This document shows, piece by piece, positions 34,915 through 43,657 of a DNA stretch of 64,000 nucleotides. Each line of letters starts with the position of its first letter. The first letter of the stretch is position 1. The stretch covers positions 248,001 through 312,000 of the forward strand of contig NZ_QEQL01000001.1 in assembly GCF_003097135.1 (NCBI RefSeq), given 5' to 3'. Source of the stretch: Pseudomonas sp. URIL14HWK12:I12 (GTDB lineage Bacteria > Pseudomonadota > Gammaproteobacteria > Pseudomonadales > Pseudomonadaceae). The translations under genes were made by a program, and so were the position numbers. Under the pieces are notes generated by a model that saw only the letters and a program-made list of their open reading frames with translations, was not told the origin of the DNA and ran no database searches.

Positions 34915-35820
34915 ATGCTTCGCCTGGATGATGTGCAGATCTTCGTGCTCGCTGCCGAACAAGGCAGTTTCTCCAATGCCGCGCGGCAATTGAACATTGC
35001 CCCGGGCCTTGCCAGCAGCGCTGTGATGCGGCTGGAGGCTGCACTGGGTGCCAGGTTGTTCGACCGCTCCACGCGCAGCATGCAGCTGTCGGAGGAGGGC
35101 GAACGTTACCTGCCGCACGCTCGCGCCATGCTAGAAGCTCAGCGCGGCGGCCAGCAAGCGCTAGCCAGAGGCCAAAGCACGCTGGCCGGCCCGCTGCGCC
35201 TATCGGCCCCTTCAGACCTTGGCCGTAATGTGCTGTTGCCCTGGCTCGATGAGTTTCAAGAGCAGCACCCTGGGGTGACCCTACAACTGCGCCTGAGCGA
35301 CCGGGCTGCCGACTTGCTGCGCCAGCCTCTGGACGTAGCGGTTCGCTACGGTGCGTTGAGCGATTCCTCTCTGGTGGCGCTGCCTCTGGCCGAGCAGAAC
35401 CGCCGCGTGCTGTGTGCAGCGCCGAATTACCTGGCCCGCCAGGGCCGCCCACTGCAGGTGGAAGACCTGAAACAGCACAACTGCCTGCGGTTCATCTGGG
35501 GCGAGCAGGTTCACGAACGCTGGCGCTTCACGCTACCTGCTGGCGACCGCGTGGTGGCGGTGTCTGGCGATCGCGTAAGCGATGACGCCGACGCGGTACG
35601 GCGCTGGGGGGTGAGCGGGTTCGGCATTTTGTATAAGTCACGCCTGGATGTGATCGATGACCTGCGGGCGGGCCGCTTGGTGGAGCTGCTGCCCGCCGCG
35701 CACTGTGAGCCGGCGCCGCTGAACCTGATCTGCGCCCACCGCAGCCGGCTGACGCCGCTGGTGGTTCGGTTGCGCGAATTCCTTCAGGCCCGTTGCACCG
35801 AACTGCTGGCGGGGCCTTGA
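34915..35820 (+). CDS. LysR family transcriptional regulator
   Basis: A 301-residue LysR regulator with the N-terminal HTH VQIFVLAAEQGSFSNAARQL, then RLEAALGARLFDRSTRSMQL and a full effector domain. It is divergent from the tannase-family esterase and probably governs it. It converges on the FAD-dependent oxidoreductase gene with 12 bases between. Confidence 0.87.
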   Translation: MLRLDDVQIFVLAAEQGSFSNAARQLNIAPGLASSAVMRLEAALGARLFDRSTRSMQLSEEGERYLPHARAMLEAQRGGQQALARGQSTLAGPLRLSAPSDLGRNVLLPWLDEFQEQHPGVTLQLRLSDRAADLLRQPLDVAVRYGALSDSSLVALPLAEQNRRVLCAAPNYLARQGRPLQVEDLKQHNCLRFIWGEQVHERWRFTLPAGDRVVAVSGDRVSDDADAVRRWGVSGFGILYKSRLDVIDDLRAGRLVELLPAAHCEPAPLNLICAHRSRLTPLVVRLREFLQARCTELLAGP

Positions 35821-35832
35821 CCTGCATGCACT

Positions 35833-37578
35833 TCAAGCCTCGCTGGCGTAGCCTTCCACCCCCGCCGCATGCCGCCCGGCGATGTAGCCGAAGGTCAGCG
35901 CCGGCCCCAGGTTGATCCCGCCTGAAGGATAGAAACCGCCCATCACGCTGGCCATGTCGGTGCCCACCGCGTAGAGGCCGGCAATGGGCGCACCGCTGGC
36001 ACCCACAACCTGAGCCTGGGCGTTGGTCTTGAGCCCGGCGAAGGTGCCGAAGCTTCCAGGGCGCACCTTCACGGCATAGAAAGGCCCGGTTTCGATGGGC
36101 GCTACGCAGGGGTTTGTGGCCTTGGTCGAGGGGTCGCCCATCTTGCGGTTGTAGGCCGTGGAACCACGGCCGAAGGCCGGGTCACTGCCGTGCCGGGCGT
36201 GCTCGTTGTAACGCGCCACGCTGCGCTCAAGCCCCGCCTGGTCGATGCCACAGGCCTGGGCCAGCTCGGCGAGCGTGTGACCACGGAGCAGATAACCACT
36301 GCGTAGCACCGGCCCCAGCGGTACCGGAAAAGGCCGGGCGTAGCCCAGGCCGAAACGGCGCAGGCAGCGGTGGTCACACACCAGCCACGAAGCCACCTCC
36401 TCGCCTTCGGGGCAGGCGGCAATCATGGCGGTGGTGTAGTCGTAGTAACCATCAGCTTCGTTGCAAAAGCGCTCACCGTTTGCCAGCACACCGATCACGC
36501 CGGGCTTGGCGCGGTCGATGATGTGCGGAAAATGCCCAACCGTGCCGTCACCATGCTGTACGCGCGACACCGGCGCCCAGGCGGCGGGGCTGGCCAACCC
36601 GGTTGCGATCACGCCCCCCACCGACTCACCCAGGCGGATACCGTCGCCGTTACACTGCTCAGGCGGCAATGCCAGGTGCTCATTACCGGTGGGTGTTCGA
36701 GGAAACAGCGCCTGCCGCCGAGCGATGTCGTGAGGGAAGCCGCCAGCGGCCAGCACCACGCCCTTGCCGGCGTTGATGTGCAGCGGCCCTTGCGGGGTTT
36801 GTACCCATGCGCCGGTCACCCGGTCGCCGTTTTGTAACAGGGCCTTTGCCGGGGCGGATTCGATCAGCAGCACGCCCTGATCCTGCGCAGATTTTGCCAA
36901 CCGCGCAGCAAGGGCCACACCGTTGACCAAGTGCATCGCCCGCCCGTGCACTGCCAGGTCGCGCAAATGCCCGAGCACGCGCCGCGTGACGTGCCAAGAA
37001 GACCTGGCCGAGCGGGTGAGGGTCAGGAACGCCGAAAGGTCGGCACCGGCCATGATCGGCATGCCGAGAAATGCCGTCTCGCGCATCGTCTTGCGCATGC
37101 GCTTGATCAGCTTCCCCATCCGCCGGGCATCGTAGGGGGCCGCGATGACCTGATGGCCACCAGTGGCCGCGCCAGGTGTGTGGCCATGGATGTCCGGTAT
37201 GCCGTTGCCGTCGGCCCACTGCAGTTCCGTGTGTTTCTCGAAAAACGCCACCATGTGCGGGGCGTTGTCCAAGAAGGCATCGACGCGTGCCGGGTCGTAC
37301 TGCTCACCCAACTCGTTGCGCAAGTAACGACGTGGCTCAGCTGGGTTTTCATCGATGCCCGCGCGGCGGGCCAGGGGGTTGCCGGGCAGCCAGGCCCAAC
37401 CGCCAGACCACGCTGTGGCGCCGCCAAAGTGGCTGTGCTTTTCAACCACCACCACCTTCAGGCCGTGCCAGGCAGCGCTGACCGCCGCGGCCAGCCCTGA
37501 AGCGCCGGAGCCGATCACCAGGAGGTCACAGTCGATCGTGTGTGAAGGAGAATGAGGAAGTGACATAGGTGAGCCCAT
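35833..37578 (-). CDS. FAD-dependent oxidoreductase (flavocytochrome c/3-ketosteroid dehydrogenase type)
   Basis: A 581-residue flavoprotein of the FAD-binding-2 superfamily. The N-terminal dinucleotide fold is LLVIGSGASGLAAAVSAAW, followed by EKHSHFGGATAWSGG. Near the C-terminus is GLYAVGTDMASVMGGFYPSG and then GPALTFGYIAGRHA, the second FAD-contact region. This set is shared by 3-ketosteroid 1-dehydrogenases and fumarate reductase-like enzymes; a steroid or a catabolic enoate substrate cannot be decided. Either ATG 37578 or ATG 37566 could start it. The divergent gene at 37735 encodes an isomerase-like protein, and three inverted repeats lie between them. Confidence 0.82.
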   Translation of the reverse strand: MGSPMSLPHSPSHTIDCDLLVIGSGASGLAAAVSAAWHGLKVVVVEKHSHFGGATAWSGGWAWLPGNPLARRAGIDENPAEPRRYLRNELGEQYDPARVDAFLDNAPHMVAFFEKHTELQWADGNGIPDIHGHTPGAATGGHQVIAAPYDARRMGKLIKRMRKTMRETAFLGMPIMAGADLSAFLTLTRSARSSWHVTRRVLGHLRDLAVHGRAMHLVNGVALAARLAKSAQDQGVLLIESAPAKALLQNGDRVTGAWVQTPQGPLHINAGKGVVLAAGGFPHDIARRQALFPRTPTGNEHLALPPEQCNGDGIRLGESVGGVIATGLASPAAWAPVSRVQHGDGTVGHFPHIIDRAKPGVIGVLANGERFCNEADGYYDYTTAMIAACPEGEEVASWLVCDHRCLRRFGLGYARPFPVPLGPVLRSGYLLRGHTLAELAQACGIDQAGLERSVARYNEHARHGSDPAFGRGSTAYNRKMGDPSTKATNPCVAPIETGPFYAVKVRPGSFGTFAGLKTNAQAQVVGASGAPIAGLYAVGTDMASVMGGFYPSGGINLGPALTFGYIAGRHAAGVEGYASEA

Positions 37579-37587
37579 TCGATGAAT

Positions 37588-37602
37588 TGGAACAGGGTTC
37601 CA
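37588..37602. promoter_or_regulatory. Inverted repeat 1 of the 37579-37734 divergent promoter region
   Basis: TGGAAC-AGG-GTTCCA has perfect 6-base arms. It lies 10 bases before the FAD oxidoreductase start, where a bound repressor would block it. Arm and spacer sizes are of the kind bound by IclR-family proteins. Confidence 0.5.
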
Positions 37603-37656
37603 CTAAATGAATTGGCTTGTCAAATTGAGGGGTGAAAGCCGTCGAGGCCGGTGGGA

Positions 37657-37675
37657 AACCTCAAAAATTGAGGTT
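37657..37675. promoter_or_regulatory. Inverted repeat 2 of the same region
   Basis: AACCTCAA-AAA-TTGAGGTT has perfect 8-base arms. A further half-site-like TTGAGG lies at about 37625. Its sequence is unrelated to the other two repeats. Confidence 0.5.
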
Positions 37676-37685
37676 GAATAAATCC

Positions 37686-37698
37686 AGAACATTGTTCT
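37686..37698. promoter_or_regulatory. Inverted repeat 3 of the same region
   Basis: AGAACA-T-TGTTCT has perfect 6-base arms and shares the GAAC/GTTC core with repeat 1. The core GAACATTGTTC resembles sites described for KdgR-type IclR regulators. It lies 36 bases before the isomerase-like gene. Confidence 0.5.
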
Positions 37699-37734
37699 AA
37701 ATAAAAGACCGACCCCTTCATTCGAGTCCTTTGC

Positions 37735-38565
37735 ATGACGTCTCGGGTTTTTTCATTGGCAGCCCTGACTGTGCTGGAGCTACCTCCGCCGCAGATGATC
37801 TTCGCCGCCGCACAGGCAGGCTACAGCCATGTGGGCCTGCGCCTGGAGCCGGCGACCGCCCAGGAGCATCATTTTCCACTGATGGCCAGCCGCACCTTGC
37901 GGTGCGAAACAGCCCAGGCGCTGCGTGACACCGGGGTGAAGGTGCTGGATGTCGAAATTCTTCGCTTGAAGCCCGAGACTGACGTGGCGTTTTTCGAGCC
38001 TTATCTAGAGGTGGGGGCCGAGCTGGGTGCCAGCGAACTGCTGGTGGCGGGCAACGATGCAGATCAGGCCCGCCTTACAGCTCGTTTTGCGCAGTTGTGC
38101 GAATTGGCCCGCGGTTACGGCATTTACCCCCATCTTGAGTTCATGCCCTGGACCGACGTACCTGACCTGGCCAACGCCTTGGAGGTGGTCGAAGCGGCGG
38201 CGCAGCCAAACGGCTGCATTCTGGTCGACGCCTTTCATTTCAACCGCTCGTGCTCTTCACTTGAGCTACTTGAGCGCGCTTGCAAGCAGGCGCCTGAGCG
38301 GTTCCGCTACCTGCAGCTCTGCGACGTGCTTGGGCCGGTGCCGGCCAGCATGGATGAAATCCTGCGACAGGCACGGCACGAACGGCGTTTTCCAGGCGAC
38401 GGTGATTGTGATCTGCAGGGTTTGCTGGCGGCGTTACCGCCGGGCATTGCAATCAGTGTGGAGGCGCCAACGGTGCAGGCACCGCCGCTCACAGCTCAGC
38501 AGCGGGCGGCAGTGGGGCTGCAGAAAACACTTGAGGTATTAAGGCGTATCCCTTCGCCTGCCTGA
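37735..38565 (+). CDS. Sugar phosphate isomerase/epimerase family protein (TIM barrel)
   Basis: A 276-residue xylose-isomerase-like TIM barrel. Metal-ligand positions appear in YPHLEFMPW (Glu), GCILVDAFHFNRS (Asp, His) and ISVEAPT (Glu), as in sugar isomerases and 3-dehydroshikimate dehydratases. The reaction is not determinable. It is divergent from the FAD oxidoreductase, with operator-like repeats between, so the two probably serve one pathway. The ribosome site is weak. Confidence 0.78.
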   Translation: MTSRVFSLAALTVLELPPPQMIFAAAQAGYSHVGLRLEPATAQEHHFPLMASRTLRCETAQALRDTGVKVLDVEILRLKPETDVAFFEPYLEVGAELGASELLVAGNDADQARLTARFAQLCELARGYGIYPHLEFMPWTDVPDLANALEVVEAAAQPNGCILVDAFHFNRSCSSLELLERACKQAPERFRYLQLCDVLGPVPASMDEILRQARHERRFPGDGDCDLQGLLAALPPGIAISVEAPTVQAPPLTAQQRAAVGLQKTLEVLRRIPSPA

Positions 38566-38568
38566 CCC

Positions 38569-39171
38569 TCAGGGGCGGGCCAGCTTCGCCACGATACCCG
38601 CTACGTGCGCACCCTGATGGCGGGCGATCTCCAACTCACGAGCATCGGGCTGGCGCGAGCCATCACCGCCTGCAAGGGTCGAAGCGCCGTAAGGGGTGCC
38701 GCCGCCGACTTGGGAGATATCGGCCAGCGCGGGGATGCTGTAGCCCAACGGTACGATGACCATGCCGTGGTGGGCGAGGGTGGTCCAGAACGAGGTAATG
38801 GTCATCTCCTGGCCGCCCCCGGTGCCGGTGGAAGTGAACACACTGGCCACCTTGCCCACCAGGGCGCCCTTGGCCCACAGCCCGCCGGTTTGGTCCAGGA
38901 AGGTACGCATCTGCCCCGCCATGTTGCCGAAGCGCGTAGGGGTGCCGAAGATGATCGCGTCGTAGTCGGCCAACTCTTGAGGCGATGCAACCGGGGCCTG
39001 CTGGTCCACCTTGCCGTGAGCCGCGCTGAAGGCGTCGGCAGGCATGGTCTCGGCCACGCGCTTGACCGTGACCTCGACGCCCTCAACGCTGCGCGCGCCT
39101 TCGGCGACGGTGTTGGCCAGGGTTTCTACATGGCCGTACATCGAATAGTAGAGAACGAGAACTTTAGCCAT
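38569..39171 (-). CDS. wrbA: WrbA-type NAD(P)H:quinone oxidoreductase
   Basis: A 200-residue flavodoxin-like protein. [17 protein letters not shown] is the FMN phosphate-binding loop, [20 protein letters not shown] is the classic WrbA block, and [15 protein letters not shown] and [13 protein letters not shown] complete the signature. WrbA reduces quinones by two electrons, guarding against redox cycling. Length is typical. GGAGG precedes the ATG at good spacing. Single gene. Confidence 0.92.
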   Translation of the reverse strand: MAKVLVLYYSMYGHVETLANTVAEGARSVEGVEVTVKRVAETMPADAFSAAHGKVDQQAPVASPQELADYDAIIFGTPTRFGNMAGQMRTFLDQTGGLWAKGALVGKVASVFTSTGTGGGQEMTITSFWTTLAHHGMVIVPLGYSIPALADISQVGGGTPYGASTLAGGDGSRQPDARELEIARHQGAHVAGIVAKLARP

Positions 39172-39341
39172 CGGTGTGCCTCCGCATCAAGGAAAGGGTA
39201 CGGAGAAAGGACAGCCAGCCGGGGCTGGAAATTCCGTGAAGATAAAGGCGGGGTTCAACAGCTTTGATAAGAAGGGAAAGGGTTAGAGGCTTAGCGGGCG
39301 CTGGCGAGGCATGGCGCCCCGCGCAGTGCCTTAAGGTGATG

Positions 39342-39803
39342 TTATTTCGCGGCGCGGGCCTGATCGCGCAGGGCTTTGATCTGATCGTGGTTGCGCAGCA
39401 CGCCGTCGTACTGCTTCTGGATCAAAGCGCGTACATCCGGGGTCAGGTGTTGGTTTTCCAAGGCCTTGGAGTAGCTCTTCTTGGCAACGTCTTCACCGCG
39501 CTCGGCTTCATTGAGCAGGGCTGCGTCGTCCTTGCCAGTAATTGCGGCCTTCAGGTCTACCCAGCGGCGGTGCAGGTCGGCGCCAACGCTGGTAGTGGTC
39601 TCCGGTTCGCCGCCAAGGCGGGTGACTACGGCTTGCAGCTCGACGGCTGCCGCAGCGGTGTCAGCCGCGCGGCTGCTGAAGACACTGCGCAGATGCTCGT
39701 TGTTGGTATGCTCAGCCAGATCTTTGAAGCCTGCTTCACCATCTTTGGAGGTTTCAATCAGGTCGTTCAGTACCTTGATGGTCTCTTTATGGATATCGGT
39801 CAT
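39342..39803 (-). CDS. DUF2383 (PA2169-type) four-helix-bundle protein
   Basis: A 153-residue helical protein that fits the DUF2383/PA2169 family: TIKVLNDLIETSKDGEAGFK at the N-terminus, then FSSRAADTAAAAVELQAVV. The predicted ferritin-like four-helix bundle has no assigned enzymatic role; the family is often stress-induced. The start at 39803 has GGAG upstream, whereas the longer frame to 39863 does not. Confidence 0.85.
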   Translation of the reverse strand: MTDIHKETIKVLNDLIETSKDGEAGFKDLAEHTNNEHLRSVFSSRAADTAAAAVELQAVVTRLGGEPETTTSVGADLHRRWVDLKAAITGKDDAALLNEAERGEDVAKKSYSKALENQHLTPDVRALIQKQYDGVLRNHDQIKALRDQARAAK

Positions 39804-39907
39804 AGCATGTTCTCCAGATGGACGGCCCGAGGGCCTTAAAGGCAGCCAAGTGTGGCGCGTCAACGCGCCTGAAAATTTAGGTGCCGCGGCGGGGCGGAAG
39901 GTTCAAC

Positions 39908-40705
39908 TCAGTTCTGTACGCTCTGAACCGAGCCGCCATCGACCCTCAAATTGCTGCCGTTGATGAACGACGCCCGTGCCGACACCAGCAGCGCGATGGC
40001 CGCCGCGACTTCCTCGGGCTGGCCGCGCCGCTGCTGGACGATCCCGGGCCGTTCCTCTTCGAGAAAGCTCTTGACGGCCTCCTCGAAGCTCACACCCATG
40101 TCCTTGGCGCGTTTTTCCATCATGCCGTTGGTCATGCCGGTCTCGATGAAGGCCGGCGCCACTGTGTTGCAGAGCACGCCATGGCGCGCTTCTTTGTAGG
40201 AGAGGTTCTTGATGAAGGCACCGAGCCCCGCCTTGGCGACGTTGTACACCGCCTCCTCCCAGTAGGGCTGAACGGCGTTTTCCGAGGTGATGCATACCAG
40301 CCGCCCCCAGCCCCGCTCACGCATGGCAGGGATCGTGGCCCGAGCAACGCGCACGGCGCTGAAAAAATCGGTTTCCCAGGCTTCCAGGTAGTCAGCGTCA
40401 GTGAGCTCCAGTGGGTCGCCCTTGGCGCCGGTCACGCCAGCGGTATGCACGACGATATCGACGGCCCCGAAACGGGCCTCGGCTTTTTGCACCAAGGCAT
40501 CGACTTCGGCTTGGCGGGTCATGTCTGCTGCCAGCATCAACACATCGCTGCCCAGGCCAGTGCAAGCGCTTTCAAGCGCGCCCTGCTCGAGGTCGGTGAG
40601 CACGAGCTTTACACCTTCCTCTGCCAGCAGCTGGGCGGTGGCCAAGCCAATACCGCCACTGGCGCCGGTGATCAATGCGACGCGGTCTTTCAAACCCAGA
40701 TCCAT
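39908..40705 (-). CDS. SDR family oxidoreductase
   Basis: A 265-residue short-chain dehydrogenase. TGASGGIGLA binds the nucleotide, and Asp38 after the second strand (LVLTDLEQG) suggests NAD. HTAG replaces the usual NNAG. The catalytic pair is in YNVAKAGLGAF, with the serine in ITSENA. The C-terminal FINGSNLRVDGGSVQ is usual. GAGG lies before the start. The substrate is unknown. It is divergent from a small acidic protein gene. Confidence 0.85.
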   Translation of the reverse strand: MDLGLKDRVALITGASGGIGLATAQLLAEEGVKLVLTDLEQGALESACTGLGSDVLMLAADMTRQAEVDALVQKAEARFGAVDIVVHTAGVTGAKGDPLELTDADYLEAWETDFFSAVRVARATIPAMRERGWGRLVCITSENAVQPYWEEAVYNVAKAGLGAFIKNLSYKEARHGVLCNTVAPAFIETGMTNGMMEKRAKDMGVSFEEAVKSFLEEERPGIVQQRRGQPEEVAAAIALLVSARASFINGSNLRVDGGSVQSVQN

Positions 40706-40866
40706 GGTGCGAGCCTCTTGTCAGGTGGGTGGCAGATTGCCCTCCCTGTTGAGAGCCAAGCGACGATGTTGGTTTCATTTTTTGAGCACGCGCGCCACGT
40801 GGGCGGCTGAACAATTCGGCGGCCATAGCGCTCTGAGTCAATACCTGAGCACAGCGGAGAGTATCT

Positions 40867-41013
40867 ATGAACCCTCGGACCGAAGGCCTGGAAGAGCAGG
40901 GGCCAAACCGTATTCCCTTCATCAATGACCCGGACAAGGCCAAGACCGAGCCCGAGCGCGACGAGGAGGTCAACCAAGAGCTGGAAGAGGAAGAGGAAGA
41001 GGGTGATCAGTAA
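40867..41013 (+). CDS. Small acidic protein, 48 residues
   Basis: A short frame with a good ribosome site (GCGGAGAG seven bases before ATG) encodes a very acidic 48-residue protein. It starts MNPRTEGLEEQGPNRIPFIN, continues DPDKAKTEPERDEEVNQ and ends in a run of glutamates. There is no signal peptide or membrane segment. It lies between the divergent SDR start and the 3' end of a convergent LysR gene. Small acidic proteins of this type are seen in pseudomonads; I know of no function. Confidence 0.65.
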   Translation: MNPRTEGLEEQGPNRIPFINDPDKAKTEPERDEEVNQELEEEEEEGDQ

Positions 41014-41072
41014 GTTCGCGCCGTGCTCATGAGCGCGCAGTGACCTCCAGTACCTCGGTGCGCCGGCGTGCC

Positions 41073-42002
41073 CTACGCCTGCGCGCATGCCGCTGCGCCA
41101 GCTTCCCTCATGGCCGTTCGGCCAGCGCGCCAGGCCACTTCCACGAACCGTCGGATGAGTGCATTTTCCCGCTCGCAATGCCAGGCCAGTGCCATTTCTG
41201 CCTTGGGCATTGTGCCCGTCAAAGGGCGGAAGGCGACCTCGTGTGTGTTATGGCGAACCACAGAGGCAGGTAACAAGGTGATGCCCAGCCCCGCGCCCAC
41301 CAAGCTGAGCATCGACGCCAGTTGGTTCACCTCCTGAACCACACGGGGTTCAATGCCATGCTTGGCGAAGACAGGGTCGAAGCGGCTGCGAATATAGCGG
41401 GCCTTCGGGGCGGAAGTGGCGATGAAGGGTTCGAGCGCCAACTGGGGCAGGTCGATCGACTCGCAGCCGGCCAGTGGGTGCCCGGCGGCCATTGCAACTA
41501 CATAGGCTTCACTGCCCACCAGGCGAGTCCTGAGCCACTCAGGCTGGCGAACTGGCCTCATCAAGCCCACGTCGACGCGCCCGGTTTCGAGCGCTTCCAG
41601 TTGCTCGCCCGAGCTCATTTCCACCAGTGACAGCTGCACATCCGGATAGCGCTTGCGATAAGCAACCACGATGGGTGAAAGCACATTGAAAGGCGCCGCA
41701 TCCACGTAGGCCACGGTCAGCCGGCCGACTTTACCTTCTTGGGCCAGGCGTGCATGCGCCACGGCGTTCTCTACGCTGGCAACGATGCTGCGTGCATGGG
41801 CGAGCAGCACCTGCCCGCCTTCGGAGAGCGCCACCGTGCGGCGAGTGCGGTCGAACAGCCTGACGTCAATCTGCCCCTCCAGCCTGGCAATCTGCTGGCT
41901 CAAGGCTGATTGGGTAATGCACAGGCGCTTGGCCGCTCGGCTGAATTGCAGCTCTTCAGCCAACACGATGAAGCTGTGCAGGTAGCGCAGGTCGAACCCC
42001 AT
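41073..42002 (-). CDS. LysR family transcriptional regulator
   Basis: A 309-residue LysR regulator with HTH RYLHSFIVLAEELQFSRAAK, then ITQSALSQQIARLEGQIDVR and a complete effector domain. I prefer ATG 42002, which has GTGAG at good spacing, over the GTG at 42014. It is divergent from the sulfatase-permease operon; the gap is AT-rich, as expected for a LysR-controlled divergent promoter. Confidence 0.87.
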   Translation of the reverse strand: MGFDLRYLHSFIVLAEELQFSRAAKRLCITQSALSQQIARLEGQIDVRLFDRTRRTVALSEGGQVLLAHARSIVASVENAVAHARLAQEGKVGRLTVAYVDAAPFNVLSPIVVAYRKRYPDVQLSLVEMSSGEQLEALETGRVDVGLMRPVRQPEWLRTRLVGSEAYVVAMAAGHPLAGCESIDLPQLALEPFIATSAPKARYIRSRFDPVFAKHGIEPRVVQEVNQLASMLSLVGAGLGITLLPASVVRHNTHEVAFRPLTGTMPKAEMALAWHCERENALIRRFVEVAWRAGRTAMREAGAAACAQA

Positions 42003-42110
42003 GAACACGCTCACTTATTAGTAAATTTAATTTTTATAGTGGTATCGAGTAGCCACCCTATCAGTAAAGGGCGGTAGGTGCGCCCGCTATCCACTGCAAG
42101 GGGCAAACCG

Positions 42111-43610
42111 ATGATTCCAACGCCTTCAGCCAACCAGCGACCCCACGTGCTGTTCATCAGTGTCGATCAGTGGCCTGGCCACCTGTTCGGCCACGCCGGC
42201 AACCGTGTGATCGAAACACCGACCATCGATGCCCTGGCCCGCATGGGAGTGCACTTCCCCAATGCCTTTGCCGAGTGCCCGATCTGCATTCCGGCACGGC
42301 GCAGCATGATGACCGGTACCTCGCCGCGTGTTCATGGTGACCGTATCTTCCAACCAGCACTGCCGATGCCGCCTTTGCCCACTCTGGGGGCGGTGTTCAC
42401 CCAGGCCGGTTATCAGACCCAAGCCATCGGCAAGTTGCACGTGTACCCAACCCGGGACCGGATCGGCTTCGAGGAAGCCTGGATCGCCGAGGAGGGGCGC
42501 AGCAATCTGGGCGGCGTCGATGACTACGAACTGTTCCTGGCCGAGAACGGCCACCCTGGCGAGCAGTTTCTCCACGGCATGAGCAACAACGAATACAGTT
42601 GGCGCCCCTGGCATCTGGAGGAGCGGCTGCACGTTACCCATTGGACCACCCGCGCGGCCGCCACCAGCATCAAGCGCCGCGACCCCACGCGCCCAGGTCT
42701 CTGGCACGTTTCCTATACGCACCCGCACCCGCCGATTACGCCATTGCAAAGCTACCTGGATCGCTATCGCCACCGTGAGATGGATGGGCCGGTGCACAGC
42801 GCCTGGTCAGCCGACTCCCAGGCGCTGCCCCACGCGCTGAACGTTGCCAAGGGGCTATGGCCCACGCTACCCCCCGAGCAATACGCCGATATGCGCCGCG
42901 CCTTCTATGCGCAGTGCACCCACATCGATCATCAGCTGCGAATATTGATCGGTACATTGCGCGAAGAGGGGATCTTGAATGACACGATCATTCTGTTTAC
43001 CGGCGATCACGGCGACCTGCTGGGCGACCACGGCTTGTTTGCCAAGCGCTACTTCTATCAGGGCAGCGCCCAGGTGCCCATGCTGTTGGTAGGCAGAGCC
43101 GGCGACCCGCTCACGCCTCCCGGGCGGGTTGACCACCGGCTGGTGGGGCTGCAGGACATCATGCCGACCCTGCTCGGATTGTGCGGGGTCGACATCCCGG
43201 ACAGCTGTGAAGGCCTGAGCATGGTGGGTGAACGCAGCAGGCCCTACCTCTACGGTGAAGCGCTGGAAGGGCCGATGGCCTCCCGCATGATCACCGACGG
43301 TACCTACAAGCTGATCTGGTACCCCGCCGGCAACCATTTTCAGCTCTTCAACCTCGCCCAGGACCCGCGCGAGGCCCAGGACCTGAGCCAGGCGCCTGCC
43401 GAGCAAGAGCGGCTCGAATCACTGAAAAACCACCTGGCGGCCCAGTTGTATGGCTCCGACCTGCAATGGGTGGAGGGTGAGCGCCTGGTGGGGTGCGCTG
43501 CGGCGCCTCACGAACCGGGCGTCAACCGTGGCCTGTCTGGGCAGCGAGGGCTGCATTACCCACCGTTGGCGATAACGAGTAACCCGGGCCAGGTGGTCGG
43601 TTTCGGTTGA
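42111..43610 (+). CDS. Sulfatase family hydrolase
   Basis: A 499-residue alkaline-phosphatase-superfamily sulfatase. The formylglycine motif C-I-P-A-R spans residues 59-63 (within ECPICIPARRSMMTG), so the Cys is probably converted by a sulfatase-modifying enzyme encoded elsewhere. Metal-binding parts are LFISVDQWPG (Asp) and LFTGDHGDLLGDHGL. It resembles choline-sulfatase and arylsulfatase relatives but has no signal peptide, so it acts in the cytoplasm after uptake. AGGGG precedes the start. An ACS-family permease follows, which probably imports the sulfate ester or exports a product. Confidence 0.85.
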   Translation: MIPTPSANQRPHVLFISVDQWPGHLFGHAGNRVIETPTIDALARMGVHFPNAFAECPICIPARRSMMTGTSPRVHGDRIFQPALPMPPLPTLGAVFTQAGYQTQAIGKLHVYPTRDRIGFEEAWIAEEGRSNLGGVDDYELFLAENGHPGEQFLHGMSNNEYSWRPWHLEERLHVTHWTTRAAATSIKRRDPTRPGLWHVSYTHPHPPITPLQSYLDRYRHREMDGPVHSAWSADSQALPHALNVAKGLWPTLPPEQYADMRRAFYAQCTHIDHQLRILIGTLREEGILNDTIILFTGDHGDLLGDHGLFAKRYFYQGSAQVPMLLVGRAGDPLTPPGRVDHRLVGLQDIMPTLLGLCGVDIPDSCEGLSMVGERSRPYLYGEALEGPMASRMITDGTYKLIWYPAGNHFQLFNLAQDPREAQDLSQAPAEQERLESLKNHLAAQLYGSDLQWVEGERLVGCAAAPHEPGVNRGLSGQRGLHYPPLAITSNPGQVVGFG

Positions 43611-43657
43611 TGGGCACCTTGCGGTGCGTGGACAACACTACAAAAAAGGTAAATAAA

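Noticed and set aside
37608..37680. Possible REP element or CRISPR-like repeat in the palindrome-rich gap
   Set aside because: The repeats differ from one another in sequence, length and spacing, so they are better read as operators; no CRISPR or REP unit was seen anywhere in the window.
43607..43657. Earlier start of the ACS permease overlapping the sulfatase stop
   Set aside because: It adds 16-17 hydrophilic residues before the normal N-terminus and lacks a ribosome site; ATG 43658 follows AAAGGT. Not fully excluded.
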